Part shown: positions 1 through 11,442 of the stretch, piece by piece | How positions within the stretch are numbered: the stretch's first letter is position 1 | Layout: each line of letters starts with the position of its first letter | DNA from: Micropterix aruncella | Taxonomy: Eukaryota; Arthropoda; Insecta; Lepidoptera; Micropterigidae | Length of the DNA: 64,000 nucleotides | Assembly (NCBI GenBank): GCA_944548615.1 | Contig: OX155952.1 | Span: 40,125,231-40,189,230, forward strand | Direction of reading: 5' to 3' | The notes under the pieces: generated by a model | The model's database searches: none | What the model was told of the DNA's origin: nothing | What the model saw: the letters and a program-made list of their open reading frames with translations, nothing else | Position numbers and translations under genes: made by a program

Positions 1-355
1 TCGCATTGTTTTGTCGTTGTAGAGATTCATTTGAAACTCCCACTTCGATGGATAGTTATCGCCTTATTGCATTTCTTTGTATCGAAGCGGTACAGATAAA
101 TCTGCTAAGCTTTCGAAAGTGATAGCTAGAAGGTAGAGCAAGTGAGTTGAAAAAAACCATCAAACTTTTATATTGGTAAAATTCTTATTTACTCGTAATA
201 TATCGTATCGTAATGTCTCGTAATATAGTGGCTCATAGCCCTCGTGGAAAGTAAAATGGTTTTAGAATTATCTACTAAGGAAGCCTATCCTAAAAATCGT
301 CCATGAAAACACGCACGCCCCAATGAAAAAAAAACGGATTCTGAAGCTTCTCTTC
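1..355. other. AT-rich DNA, no feature assigned
   Basis: I see no open frame, known repeat or RNA gene here. It is the left flank of the LINE remnant that becomes recognisable near 370. Confidence 0.5.
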
Positions 356-361
356 TCAAAG

Positions 362-1633
362 TGATACACCAAAATATGCAAGGCCTAAGAAATAAAACAC
401 TGGACGCTAGCCTGGAACTTGAAAACCAGAAGGCAAACTTATTTTGTGCAAGTGAAACGTGGTTATATAAAGAGGAAAAAATACTATTACTATATCTGGA
501 TTCACATTAGCTAGCTGTTTTACGAGAATCAACCATATTATTATCTGCCATATTTGTAGGATCAAGTGTATCTTTTAAATTTAGTGATGTCTTTTGTAAA
601 CTGTCCATTGAAACGGTAATGGAAATTAGTTGCATACAACTCCCTGAGTTCTCAGCATGCATTATCTGCTTTTATAAAAGTCCGCACTTAGACTTTCAGA
701 CGTTTATTACTATCTTAGAAACAGCATTAGATAAACTAGCAAGGAGTTCTTTTACCATAATATTATGTGGTGATTTTAATACCAACTTGGAGAAATGTAA
801 TCAGGGCGATGCCTTAATTGATATTTGTCTCTCTTATCATCTGACCAAAACTATCGACTTCCCAACGAGGACGACCGCTAGCAGTAGTAAATGTATTGAT
901 AACATTTTCGCTAATTCGGAAGATTTTTCCGTTACCACAGTTTGCTGCGGACTGTCAGATCAACGCGGAAAAATTATCACTGTAAAGTGTTGCAAATTAA
1001 AATCAATAGTGTACACACTTGCTATTGTAGAAAAGTAACATCAAAGAGCCTTCACGACTTTCAGACGGCCTTGGTTAAAAATAATTTCGTGATTTCTACA
1101 GACAACCCAATCCAAGTATACCATGACTTTTTAAAATGGTATCTGTCAGCGCTGGATAGCTCAATTCCTATAAGACAGTTAACTCGAAAGCCATCGAAAA
1201 GCATTAACGATTGGGCAACACCGGGAATTAAGATATCAAGACAGCGGATGTTGCATTTAAATGAAATGAAAAGAAACTAAAGAGAGCTTTGTTCTTGACA
1301 GTATTAAATCATATAAAAACTTACAAAAAAGTTGTGTGGGTTGCCAAGCAGAAACACTTAAAATATAGTATTGATAATAGCAAAATTAAGGCTGCCTGGA
1401 ATATCATCAAGAAAGAATGTGGGCGCGGTATGCCAATCAATAACGGATTGCTTCTCACAGTCGATGGTGAGCATATAACAGTTGCAGAACACTTTAACAA
1501 TGATTTCAGTCATATACCTAGAAATTTAAGTTGTTTAAACACGGCACACTGCACTGCTTTAAGAGCCCTATCACATATTTTTTCCAGAAAGGCAAGAAAA
1601 GTGGATTTTTGGCGTTCTAATTCCAAGAAATGA
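362..1633 (+). pseudogene. LINE ORF2 remnant: AP-like endonuclease domain and linker (Jockey superfamily)
   Basis: The translation of about 370-480 reads like the start of a non-LTR retrotransposon endonuclease: MQGLRNKT, then a CASETWLY block. The open frame 619-1038 carries the conserved GDFN motif (IILCGDFNTN) and an SDQ block near its end, where active endonucleases have SDH. The coding signal then shifts frame to 942-1280 and again to 1289-1633 (KAAWNIIKKECGRG), a typical linker between endonuclease and reverse transcriptase. At least three frame changes and internal stops show it is dead. In an intact element this domain nicks target DNA for target-primed reverse transcription. The superfamily call is moderate because Jockey, CR1 and related clades share this layout. 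Confidence 0.8.
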
Positions 1634-1639
1634 AGAGAT

Positions 1640-2166
1640 TTCTACAAACTTTAATTACTGAATTACCTGGACCATTTCTTGATGTTGACCATAGCGGCCT
1701 TTAATTTTAGATATAACGAATATTATTTACTTATTCAGCCCATTTTCCGAAAGTCGTTATTCGTAAAACGCTCGGAAGGCAAACTTTGAGCTCCTTAATA
1801 CAGTAATATCACTACAACGAAAACCGTATACTATTTTTTTTTATGTCCGTCATGTATTCTTGTTGACCATAGCGGCCTTATTTTTTCGTTTTTTGACCAC
1901 ATATCCAAGGTATACATTACTTACAATTACACAAAATTTAAAAAAAAACTTCCTGTATCATTCTAATTTTCTCAGAAATAAAATAAGATTCTTATATAAT
2001 ACTTATACTATATTAAAGTTCACTCTTTTAGCAATACGACATAATATAAATTATTGTCATTAGAAAGGAGAAAACACTGCAAAAAACAATTAGAAATTGT
2101 GTATATATTTGCTTGCGCAAGAGAAGAGCGCTCAGTGCCGCGGTTTTCTCCCAGGGTTGAATAGTT
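1640..2166. other. AT-rich insert splitting the LINE
   Basis: The LINE reading frames cannot be followed here. The phrase gttgaccatagcggcctt occurs twice, at about 1684 and 1862, so part of the stretch is duplicated. I see no recognisable protein. Confidence 0.45.
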
Positions 2167-2257
2167 ATTTATTTATTTTTTATTTATTTATCCTATCTTT
2201 TATAGTTACATCCAAAAAAAAATGCGTTCATTTTTTAAAGTCATTTTAAAAGAATAC
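2167..2257 (-). mobile_element. 5'-truncated LINE 3' tail, same family as 49560-50390
   Basis: Reverse-complemented, this matches the end of the LINE at 50291-50385 closely: gtattcttttaaaatg, then aaaaaatgaacgca, tgtaactataaaa and aggataaataaataaa. Only about 90 bases of the 3' UTR and tail are present, as expected for a severely 5'-truncated insertion. It lies in the gap between the endonuclease and RT parts of the + strand LINE, so it probably inserted there later. Confidence 0.7.
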
Positions 2258-2329
2258 CTACGCTATTTTGTAATAGGCCTCTTAAGCTGACTTGATACCT
2301 ATTGCAATAGAAACCGAAGATCATTACAT

Positions 2330-3244
2330 TTTCTCCCACCACTTTTGAGGAAATAGTCAAAGTCGCCAATTCCTTAAAATATAAAAATCAACTGATCTGT
2401 GGAATACCTCCACAAAAATCCTTAAGACTTCTGTCACTAGGATCGCAGGCGACTTGTCGGTTATTTTTAATCATTGTTTGGAATATGGATTCTTTCCCAC
2501 GGAATTGAAAATGGCATAGGTAATACCTATATACAACAAGGGATGCTGTGAAAACATGGATATTTACCGCCCTATATCACTATTGCCAGTTTTAGCAAGA
2601 TTCTTGAAAAAAATATTCCCACGAGATTGACTAATTTCTTTTCAGAAAATAATATTCTCAGCATTGAACAATTTGGTTTCCAAAAAAAAAAATTCAATAC
2701 AAGATGCCATTGCTAATCTCATAAAGAAAACACTACTAAGCCTTGACAATAGCAAAAAAAACAGTTGACTTTTTCTGTGATCTTTCTAAGGCTTTTGTTT
2801 GCGTAGAACATTCAATTCTACTAGAGAAACTAGAACACTATTTGGTTAGTAATAGGGAGCTAGGGCTTATATAGTCCTGCTTACAAGATCTTACCCAGAT
2901 TACGCAAGTCGGAAGTAGCAAAAGCACCCCCACAAAGTATTTCCAAAGGTGTCCCTCAAGGATCTATACTCGGCCCCTTTCTTTTTCTCGTCTATATAAA
3001 CGACATCCCTGCTTGCATCAGGTCCGTGGATGATGAGATTATCCTATTCGCCGATTACACATACCATCTTTTTAGCGATAAAAATAGAGATAAGATTGCA
3101 CGAAGGATTAACGAAACGATAATTAGACTTCCTATCTGGTTCCAAGTTAATAAACTCTCCTTGAATGTTTCCAAATCTGAAGTGTTTATCGTACGCCATA
3201 TGGATGCATTTACTTTTAGACTACTTCGCAAGATAGTATCGTAA
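2330..3244 (+). pseudogene. LINE reverse transcriptase domain, inactivated
   Basis: Reading across frames gives the ordered RT blocks of a Jockey-like LINE: a block around 2560-2600 that reads IYRPISLLPV, a block at about 2945-3010 that reads GVPQGSILGPFLFLVYINDI, and the active-site block at about 3048-3062. The last reads FADYT rather than the expected Y/F-A-D-D-T, so the second catalytic aspartate is replaced by tyrosine. Several stops and frameshifts precede it. The coding trace ends at KLSLNVSKSEVFIV, a normal post-active-site position. It continues the endonuclease remnant upstream and probably once joined the C-terminal part at 3943. Confidence 0.82.
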
Positions 3245-3942
3245 ACGAGACGGATAATACTAACACCTTTACAACCATATTCATAGTCAACACTTAAGGG
3301 CTCCCTCCTCTTAAGTGTGCCCAAATTTGGCCGATTACTATTTAGTGTGCACTGAAAGGGAGACAGTAACTTGTATTTGGCACGAAAGCATTTTCACTTC
3401 TTGCACCACTTTTCCGTGTAAAAATATCTTTTATTCCGCATTATTGAGTCTCTCTGCTGCCGTCGCGTTTCTTGGAGAAGGACCAACACCCGAATTTATA
3501 GTCGAGTATCGGTTAATACTCAAGTACTGGCTGCTACTTGAGTCATACCTGAGTAATAGTTTTCGTTTAACAGTCGGGTCCAAGATGGCAAGTGATACTT
3601 AAGCAGTGGTTCGGTGCCTAGTATCGAACCAATTCTATTGAATATAATTTCGAAACATCAGACGCTATATTCGCTTGTTCTGTTTCGGCTTTCTCATGAA
3701 TTTCGATATTATTTTCGATTTTTTTGCTGTTTAATTGAGAACTTCTATTTAGACATTTTGAGATCCTGCCTGATGCACGATGATTTGAAAATTGTCTATT
3801 TTGCCCGTGCTATTTCGCGTGCTATTATGCGTTTTTCGCGCAAAAATACAAATAATACAGGATTCACGAAAACTACGGGAATATTTATAACAGTGAACGC
3901 GAATACGATCAAAACAGTACAATTTTTTAACACTGGCATTAA
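3245..3942. other. Insert between LINE RT and C-terminal region; contains one arm of an inverted repeat
   Basis: The LINE frame is lost for about 700 bases. At 3478-3550 the sequence (acccgaatttatagtcgagt and following) is similar to the reverse complement of 5030-5115, which lies beyond the LINE tail. This could be an inserted fold-back or DNA element, or two unrelated copies of one repeat. Open frames of 95 and 114 codons occur here, but I recognise no domain in them. Confidence 0.45.
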
Positions 3943-4757
3943 GAAGAATTATCGATGAACATTTCTCCTGGCAACCACACGTGGACGAGGTAAGTCGTAA
4001 AATATTTGCTAGTTTTCACCCTCTGCAAACACTCAGAAGATTTCTTCCTATGGACACAAAAAAATCTCTTGCACAGTCTCTCCTCTTGCCTCTCCTTGAC
4101 TATGCAGATGTGGCTTATCTCGATTTATCAGAGGAACTGCTCAACAAACTTGAACGTTTGCAAAATGTATGCATACGATTCATCTTCGGTCTACGTAAGT
4201 ATGATCACGTGTCCGACTATAGGGCACAGTTAAAGTGGTTGCCAATACGCCAAAGAAGAAATGTTCATATACTGGCTCTCCTATATCGTGTACTCACCCA
4301 ATTACCACCATCCTATCTCCAGGAGCTTTTTGAACCACTAAGTTCCCACGGTCTCGTACTTCGGTCAGCCTCTGACAGTTTATTAAAAATTCCGAGTCAT
4401 AATAGTGATTTCTATTCCTATTCTTTCTGTGTCCATGGTGCAAGACTCTGGAACGATCTCCAAGCAAATATACGAAACTCGCCTTCTTTACCATCGTTCA
4501 AGACTCACCTTAAGGATTACTACCTTTCTAAGAAGTAACCAGTTCTTCCCTTTCTCTCCTGTTCCTCTCCCAATTTCCTCTCCTCGGGCACTATTAGTCT
4601 TAAATTCTTCCACTTGTCTGTATGTTATGTAATAATCTTTATTTTCACTATGCGCGCATGTACCACTATGTTTAGGTTAGCTGTAAGACATTGCCATGTG
4701 GCAATAAGCTCGCCTTTTTTGTATACTTTTTTTAAGTGCAAATAAAGAGTTTATTAA
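3943..4757 (+). pseudogene. LINE ORF2 C-terminal region plus 3' UTR and tail (Jockey/CR1-like)
   Basis: The frame from about 3943 reads IIDEHFSWQPHVDEVSRK and continues in a 185-codon open frame to the stop at 4538. It matches the thumb and C-terminal layout of Jockey-type ORF2: SLLLPLLDYADVAYLDL, then ERLQNVCIRFIFGLRKYDHV, then the terminal FCVHGARLWNDL and FKTHLKDYYLSKK. The 3' UTR carries the block gcaataagctcgcctt and ends in aataaagagtttatta, the tail seen on several LINEs here. This part is open and little damaged, unlike the RT upstream, so it may be a younger, separately truncated insertion. Positions 4158-4757 are nearly identical to the minus copy at 28264-28879. Confidence 0.85.
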
Positions 4758-5115
4758 GAAGAACATTACGAAAATTAATAATATTTCGATAAAACCTACA
4801 TTTGAAAATCAATAGCATAAATGGGCGATGGCAAACGTTATTCTTCATAAGAAATAAAAATTTGGTAATTTATTTTCAAGTGGTTTATAAAAAGAAAATA
4901 CCCCACATTTGATGGCCGATTTGTTTGACAATATTCCCGCCCGATACAAATAAATTCCTGAATACTTAAGTCATAATTAGCTGAGTTGGTTGGCATTTCT
5001 CGTCTATTGAACACATTCGATACGTATGGCACGAAACTCAGGTAATACTTGCCTGATCATTACTTAAATAGCTATCGCACCGAACTCGACTATACATTCG
5101 GGCGTTAGTTTGATT
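4758..5115. other. Flank of LINE tail with second arm of an inverted repeat
   Basis: Positions 5030-5115 are, in reverse complement, similar to 3478-3550 over about 75 bases. The best-preserved part is the cgactatacattcgggcg block near 5090. The two arms straddle the LINE C-terminal fragment. Confidence 0.45.
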
Positions 5116-6394
5116 TCATTTCAGTATTTTACGTGTTAAGTAAGTGTTCTGGGATTAAAGTTGTTTACAATATAACTTTGAATGTTCATGAATTTTGCGT
5201 CACCGTGTGGTGTCGCCATCAGGGTAAAAACGAATTACCTCCTATTGGTAGGTACGGCCTCACTGGGGTATTAATTACAGTTTGGCTTCGCTATTCAAAG
5301 TTCGCCCACCCATAGCAGTGATAAACCGCTGAGCATGCGCCTTAGAAGCGTCTCTTTTAATTATCGGGCGAGACGTGAGGTCGCACTGGCGACACTGCAC
5401 TCGGTCAAAAGTGTTGGCTCTTGCCTCTCCCTCGGAAGATTTATGCTACGCCTTAGCGACGGGCAGCTCCGCCTTTTAAGCGCAGGGCGGCGCACTTTTG
5501 GCGCCTATGCAAACACAATGCAATTTTAAACTGGATTTGTACTTGTGCTTCACTAATACGTCGCTTTTGTACGAAGATAAATAATATTTGGAATCACTTT
5601 GTCGAGCAAAGAACGCTAGCGAACGTTAAACTTCCGATAAGGAAACGAAAACAATTAGCAGGCCAAAATCCGTATATACCATATGTCCATCGCCAAACCG
5701 ATCAAACGATAATAACAGATACCTCAGTTCATCTCTTAGATAAAAAGCTCATTAGGGTGAATCAATTCCCTTTAGTTTTTTTTTTATTTTGAAAATTTTA
5801 TCTCAAGCGAAATACCTGCTAAACCCATAAAGTGCCGCCGAGCGCACGGGATTACCGGGCATTTGCCAGACATGGCGATCGTGTGTTATGAAGAACTACC
5901 CTCTTTGTCGGGACATTCTTCGGGTTGACAAAAGTTACCCCATAACTTTTAATTTAAAGGGTTATTATACTTTTAATTTTAAGGGGATATATAAAGATAA
6001 AATACGCTTTCGAGGCGAAAAGCTTTATCCTCAATATAAAGTCATATAAGATGTATTATCGTAGATGTTTCCCAAAATAAAATATTTTTCAAAAAACAAT
6101 GACTTAAAAAATGCTTTTACAAATAAATCACAAAAATGACATTTAGAAAAAAGAACTTTTTCTGAAATATAAGTCTCACGAAAATACGTTTTATATACAG
6201 AATGGTATGCCCTAATTAACGGTAAAATAATAGGCTTCATATCACTTTCAGTTTAGAATTTACAACCACTTTTGAAATTTAAAAAAGGTTTTTATACATT
6301 ATTTTGAACGGTCAGTAAAGACTTGTCAAAATCTCGAACACATTTCGATTCGGATGCAGATGGTGAAACACAAAGGTGTTTAGAAACTGTTGTA
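5116..6394. other. No gene; two GC-richer patches
   Basis: 5330-5520 is clearly richer in G+C than its surroundings and has a 64-codon open frame without recognisable motifs. 5825-5945 is another GC-richer patch. Both look like worn repeats, but I found no second copy in the window. The remainder is AT-rich and uninformative. Confidence 0.4.
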
Positions 6395-6427
6395 TTTTGC
6401 AACGGCAGAGATAGTCTTCGATTTTAT
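6395..6427 (+). repeat. Terminal fragment of the fold-back (palindrome) family
   Basis: This stretch contains gatagtcttcgatttta, close to the terminal sequence gatagtcttcgatttca that follows the palindrome at 41987-42005. Only the outermost ~30 bases are present, so the match could be fortuitous. Confidence 0.35.
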
Positions 6428-7167
6428 ATTAGTAGTAGTTGGTATGAGGGCAGTTCCAACCTACATAAATTTTGCGCTGTTCTACTCCTTTGTGAACGCT
6501 TGGATTTTAGATTAAAGGGCAAATGAAGAGGCCCCAAGAAACAGGTTTCCTGTTTTACATTAATAAAAATATATTCTATACTCGCCTGTAGGTGTTATAA
6601 ATAATTAAGGTCATTTGTATAATATTTCTTGTTTATATAATATACTTGTTTTTATATTTCAAACACATATGTATGATTTTGAAAAAAAAACGATTAGAGA
6701 CTCTTCTCTAAGTTAGTATACCATTGGAGGGCTGAAATAAACGTGTCTTAAAACAGTCCGAGTAGGTGTTACTAAAATAAAATAAAAAAAATTAGTAATT
6801 GTTATGGTAAAATATGTTAATTACCTCGAAGCGAACATACTAAATGTTAGGCAATTGCATTCTTTGAAAACTGCTTTAAATTTCAATCGTGTGCAAGCAG
6901 AGTCATTGTTCCCTGCTATGAACCCAAGATCGGCGGTGTTACCATAATACATAGTGGCCAGGAGATCTACATCGTTTGGACAACAGCATTATTAATACCT
7001 TGCTCCGAGATTATTGCACATTTTAGGAAAACACTTCGATATTTCAGGAGTGACACAGAAGGTTCTTTAAAAATGCCACAATCAGTGGTTAAACAGTAAA
7101 GGAATAACGGAAACTGAATGTAATCTCGTGACATTTCAAAAATAGCAACGCATTTTATAATCACACT
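6428..7167. other. AT-rich DNA, no feature assigned
   Basis: No recognisable coding domain or repeat was found. The short open frames are not supported by any motif. Confidence 0.45.
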
Positions 7168-7710
7168 AGCTGCGCCCCGTGGTTTCACCCGCGTGGTGAT
7201 GGAAAATTGTGATATTGATGATAGAAAGTATTTTATATTTTCGTCAATTTTTCTATGTTTTTATATTATTCTGCTAATCGGGACTGAGACAAATACAACA
7301 AATTAAAAGTCATGAAAATCATAGTTCACTATTTTGGCAATAATGGCTTACACATAAAATATAGATATATGCTGTCGCTGGCTTTTTTGTAGGACTATTT
7401 AAGAGAAACATTTCCATTATACATTATATACTTGTAACTACAACGGTTTTTGCCGCGCACGCCAGAAAAGCTCGCAGATGGCAGATTTTTTTCCTACTTA
7501 CTTGACACTTATCGTTATATTTTGGATAATTCATACTATATCTTTATAAATTATAGCCTATGTGTTATTCTGATGTGTAAGCTATATTATGGTAAAGTTT
7601 CATCAAAATCCATTTAGTAGCTTTTGCGTCAAAGAGTAACAAACATCCATACATACATTCTTACAAACTTTGGCGTTTATAATAGTAGTAGGATAGTAGG
7701 ATTACTTACA
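7168..7710 (+). repeat. RTE-like 3'-end dispersed repeat
   Basis: It begins with tagctgcgccccgtggtttc and ends with a block containing gtaacaaacatccatacata and a TTATAATAGTAGTAGGAT tail. This layout is very common in insect genomes, especially Lepidoptera, and is usually assigned to RTE-type LINE 3' ends or derived non-autonomous elements. The internal phrase tatgctgtcgctg(g/a)ctttttt is shared with the tandem segment at 57063-58675. Bases 7256-7310 are the reverse complement of 9960-10020. No coding part remains. The class assignment rests on family memory and is moderate. Confidence 0.6.
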
Positions 7711-7879
7711 CACCTTCACATCTCTGACAATATTAATTAGGTGTCTATATGGATACAAGAGTGAATTCAGATTTTTATTTGTGTAATATTTTGTGTTTGG
7801 ATTTATTACTACTACTATTTACTACTACTTTTATTATTTATTACCTATTTAGATTTTTTAATGGTTATTTTGTTTGTTT

Positions 7880-8213
7880 TTACTTTACCGGTCTACCAAC
7901 CGACGAGGAGGTAAGATGGTAAAATATTATGAGAGTGTATTTAAAAAAAAAACGAGATTAAGACGGATATCGACCATTTCCAGACTGAAGTCTGTCTGTG
8001 TGTCTGTCTATGTGTACTCCTTCACGGCAGCGTTCATTAGCTTTAGATGATTGGGCTGAAATCACTTAGTGATGGCAAGTTTTGAAAAGATTGTGGTGAA
8101 ATCGGTCCGTTCGGTGAAAGCCACCAGAGGAAGCGCTAATCATACTTCAATCGCAAAATATTGGACTTAGAATCTTGAAATTTACTTCACAGGTGCCTGG
8201 AACGAAATCACAA
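7880..8213 (+). repeat. Dispersed repeat family X, left part of an interrupted copy
   Basis: It starts with the box taccaaccgacgaggagg, then a TG-rich microsatellite seed (gtctgtctgtgtgtctgtct), then a block around gaaaagattgtggtgaaatc. Related copies lie at 11745-12115 (+), and in reverse at 26700-27000 and 33040-33260. It is non-coding. The copy is split by the GC-rich element at 8214-8841 and resumes at 8842. Confidence 0.7.
8203..8213 (+). repeat. 11-bp target-site duplication, left copy
   Basis: cgaaatcacaa occurs immediately before the GC-rich insert and again immediately after it at 8842-8852. The uninterrupted relative at 11745-12115 has a single cgaaatcgcac at the matching place. 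Confidence 0.75.
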
Positions 8214-8841
8214 CTAGAGTTGTCAATTACAACGGGCGAACCCGTCACCTCAGGAAGTTTTAACGATTAGTCGTTCTATCTCCCTGGAGTGGGCGCAGAA
8301 GACTTCGAACAAAAACAGTCCACCGTCTAGCTCCGCCACAAACCCGTAAGAGGCCAACGCCTTAACCGCGAGATAGCCAGGAGTGTTACCCAGCGGGCTT
8401 ACACTCACGCCCTTACTTCCAATTGTGGCCAGATTACTCCAGTCTCTCGATTGGTTACGAGTTCGAGGTCGCTTCCCCTTACGAAGCGGTGAAACGGTGT
8501 TTACCGAATCTATCGCGGACCACAGCGTCCTTTGCCCGGCTGTTCACCCAGGATCGGGTAGCCGATGGTCGTTTCAAGAGCAGTCGCCGTAAGGTCCGCA
8601 ACCATCCCCGGTCTGTAGGAAACAGTACTGCTTCCAGACTCCCCCGACTATTAGTCAGAGTGCACAATCGATTGGCTTACGCCGCACGGTGCGCAGACCG
8701 TCCAGGAGCGCCAGAAGGTTGATTCCTGGGGGAAACTAGCCCTAAGGCCAGAGTCCTACCCGGGCTTGCACTTCATTCGTGGAGGCCGCCGGATGGGTGT
8801 TGACCCGTGAGTGTGAATAGAATGGGTTTTCATGGCCAACC
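8214..8841 (+). mobile_element. GC-rich dispersed element G, 628 bp, inserted with an 11-bp target duplication
   Basis: A block of high G+C with sharp edges. It starts near agagttgtcaattacaacgg and its body ends near gacccgtgagtgtga. Other copies are at 51525-52140 (+), 61315-61990 (+, diverged), 15575-16145 (-) and 24590-24875 (-). Two copies share a roughly 100-codon open frame, but comparing them by eye I counted about five amino-acid-changing and two silent differences in its end, so it does not look protein-coding. The 11-bp duplication suits a LINE- or SINE-type insertion better than an LTR element. Class unknown: it may be a SINE or a LINE 3' region. Confidence 0.72.
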
Positions 8842-9010
8842 CGAAATCACAATGAATTTTCGCCTGTCAGTATATTTGCATAAGCGATTGATTCGAACGT
8901 ATTCTCACTATCCGCGCTCGTCGCCGACTATCCCTTTCAATCAAGTCACTCTCTTTCCCGAAGGGACATCACGCTCAAAATCATTTTTTTATGGTTGGGG
9001 TATCTCATAT
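8842..9010 (+). repeat. Dispersed repeat family X, right part of the interrupted copy
   Basis: It begins with the second copy of the 11-bp duplication (8842-8852). It continues with cagtatatttgcataagcga and cgccgactatccctttcaat, matching about 12000-12100 of the uninterrupted family X copy. Confidence 0.7.
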
Positions 9011-9059
9011 ACAAGCGACACAAATAATATTTAAAGACTGCCATATATTATTTAAATAG

Positions 9060-9240
9060 TAAGGCCTTTAAAAGCGCTTGCGATGCGTGGATTGTTCGAA
9101 ATTTGAATTCGAATGCTCGCGGCAACCTGCGTTTGCATTTTGTTTTGTAAATTGAATGAGATGACGCGAGTTCAAAATTCAAATTTTCATTGTGTTGCGT
9201 TGCGTCGCATATTAATATGAATTTTCACTGTTGTCTACTT
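9060..9240 (+). repeat. Dispersed repeat family Y
   Basis: The sequence caaattgaatgagatgacgc and flanking blocks are similar, in reverse complement, to 32790-32960 (cctcattcaatttaaaaagc). Both are non-coding and moderately GC-rich. I do not recognise the class. Confidence 0.5.
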
Positions 9241-9900
9241 TATTTATGAAATAACTATTTAGAGTTGAAATAAATATATGTCTACTTGCCGAAAATGTCT
9301 TTGGGTGACACAATTGATTTTGTAATTTATTATAACAATTATTAGCTGATGAAATCAATAGATTAAAAAACACCGTTTTCATAAAATTATATTTAATATT
9401 GCTACCATAAAATTTGTGTCTTCCTCGGAACAGGCGCTGCCAAGTTAGAAGTGAAGCAAATTCATTGTGTTTAAATATTTCTTATATGTAATTTATTCAA
9501 GGAAATTATAAGTTTAAATTATTCATTTATGAAATGATAAAAATGAAATCTTAGGCTGAAGCGTGAGAAAACGCCTTCTCGTATCACATCATGTCCAGAC
9601 GTTACATTTCGGAAAAGCTAAAAGATTTATAGCGTTTGGAATAATAGGAGCGCAATTGCCTGTCGCAGTGCGAGCAGACATCACGCGTGCAAGAGGACGC
9701 CTCCGCTGGATTATTTATTGCGGCAGTTTAGGATTTATCAGCCTTAATTAGGCGGGCCATTATAGCCAGGTCACTTATGACGTGACACGCTGTAACATAA
9801 ATAAACTTTCTAGTACATTCGTGGCCAGAACTGTAGTGCCCCAAGGAACAGTGACTTGTTATTTTATCTAGTACTATAATTGTGATAGTTTTGCAAGTAT
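9241..9900. other. No feature assigned
   Basis: Mixed AT-rich sequence. 9560-9750 is somewhat GC-richer and open for 62 codons, but has no recognisable motif. Confidence 0.4.
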
Positions 9901-9904
9901 CTAT

Positions 9905-10080
9905 ATATATAAAACAACGTCGGATTTGTTCGAACACTTATAACTCGAGAACGGATCGACCGATTTTCATGGTTTTTGATTTGTTGTATTTGTCTCCGTC
10001 CCGAATAGCAGAATAACTATTACAGACAAAAATTGGAAAATTGACGAAAAATTAAAATAAAAGAAAAACATTTTCCCATA
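9905..10080 (-). repeat. RTE-like repeat fragment
   Basis: It contains cgagaacggatcgaccgatt followed by tttgttgtatttgtctccgt, a layout common in insect LINE-derived repeats. 9960-10020 is the reverse complement of 7256-7310, so it belongs to the same family in the opposite orientation. Confidence 0.5.
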
Positions 10081-11440
10081 CAAAATGTAAATCCGTGTTT
10101 TTCTCATGGTCAGTTGTACGTGGCATGTTCACGTGTCGACAAATCATCCGCTTTATTTGTTCTTGCTCCTAATAAAAATGATATATGGTATCGACCAATC
10201 GCAAAAGATTTTGGAGGTCATTGTACTCTTCTTGGCTTATTTTTAGATGTCTAGTATATGCTTCTTTCTCAGTAACTTCTAAAGGATCACAATGTTTACT
10301 TCTTTCAATATTGAATGTACAAAAAAAATATATCCTTTTGCAAACTGTATTTAAACTCAATGTGTCCATGTAATTATTTACATTAAAGAACCCAAAATAT
10401 TTGTTTCCAAATTATACTCGTACAATCATTTTTTTTTTGACCATTTAATCAGAAAAAAACAAAAAATCTTTCATTTTAATCTCATGTTATATGCTAGTGA
10501 TTATAACCAAATCATATTAATCATTAGAATTGTTGTTTTATCAATGGAATTGTTTTTTTAAGTTAGTTATGTTATTCTGATCAAATGTGAAAAGGAAAAT
10601 ATTGCAGTTATCACTATCTGACCAGTGCTCTTGTACGTAAAGTATTGGTTTTAAAGTTATAAGCTTATGATAAAATGATTTTTTAGGACTGCATATTTAA
10701 CTCAATATGACCGAAAATGTCAGTTATCATCAATTGACCAAATGGTACAGAATTGTTTTCTGTTATTTAACCATTACTTCAGCGAATGCCTTTGTTGGGC
10801 GACCGTACCGAGAGACATCGTTAGTTTAAGTTCTTCCACGCCTAAACTCTGCACACCGACGTGCATCCATATAATATAGGGGAGCATCAACCTCTAATAT
10901 ATCTTGTACGTCTTAAAATACACGCTCCGTACAAAGATTTTTCAAGCGAAGCAATTTTTCCATATTCGCCAACATTCTGCGTCAAAATGCAAACAAATGA
11001 CCCTTGTTTAAAAAAAAATCAAAGGAAAATCTGGTTTTGTTTTTTAGAACACAAAAAGAAGTTGTTTCAGCCGTGTTTGTCAGTATTTAATTTTATATGA
11101 TTTCAAAGAGTTTGTAACTCATTATCCCATTTTATTTTGAATGCTCCTCGTACTACCATAAATGACAATAAATACTCCTGTTTAATTAATGGTTTTTCCT
11201 ACTGGCGTGTATGCATTTTTATATCAGGCTGGATAATTTTCTGATACTAAGTATTTTTTTTAAATTGTGTGTCCAAAAAATATATATTGGGCGGCTTCGA
11301 GCGTGTGAGCAGTAAGAACACTCTTCATAATGTTGTCGTAAATTTGTCTTTGAAGCTTTTTACAACGGCCATATAAATTTTCGCATTACTGAAGTCGATG
11401 AACCTTATCATTCACATCCTTAATGCTACAACCTACTGTC
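10081..11440. other. AT-rich DNA, no feature assigned
   Basis: Several short open frames on both strands are consistent with chance. No domain, RNA gene or second repeat copy was recognised. Confidence 0.4.
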
Positions 11441-11442
11441 AC

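Noticed and set aside
3315..3958. Two + ORFs of 95 and 114 codons between the LINE parts
   Set aside because: No recognisable motif; one includes an arm of an inverted repeat and the other runs into the LINE in the wrong frame.
8383..8722. Open frames in the GC-rich element, shared with 51693-52043
   Set aside because: Differences between the two copies are mainly amino-acid changing and the frame start is not conserved, so the frames reflect GC richness rather than a protein.
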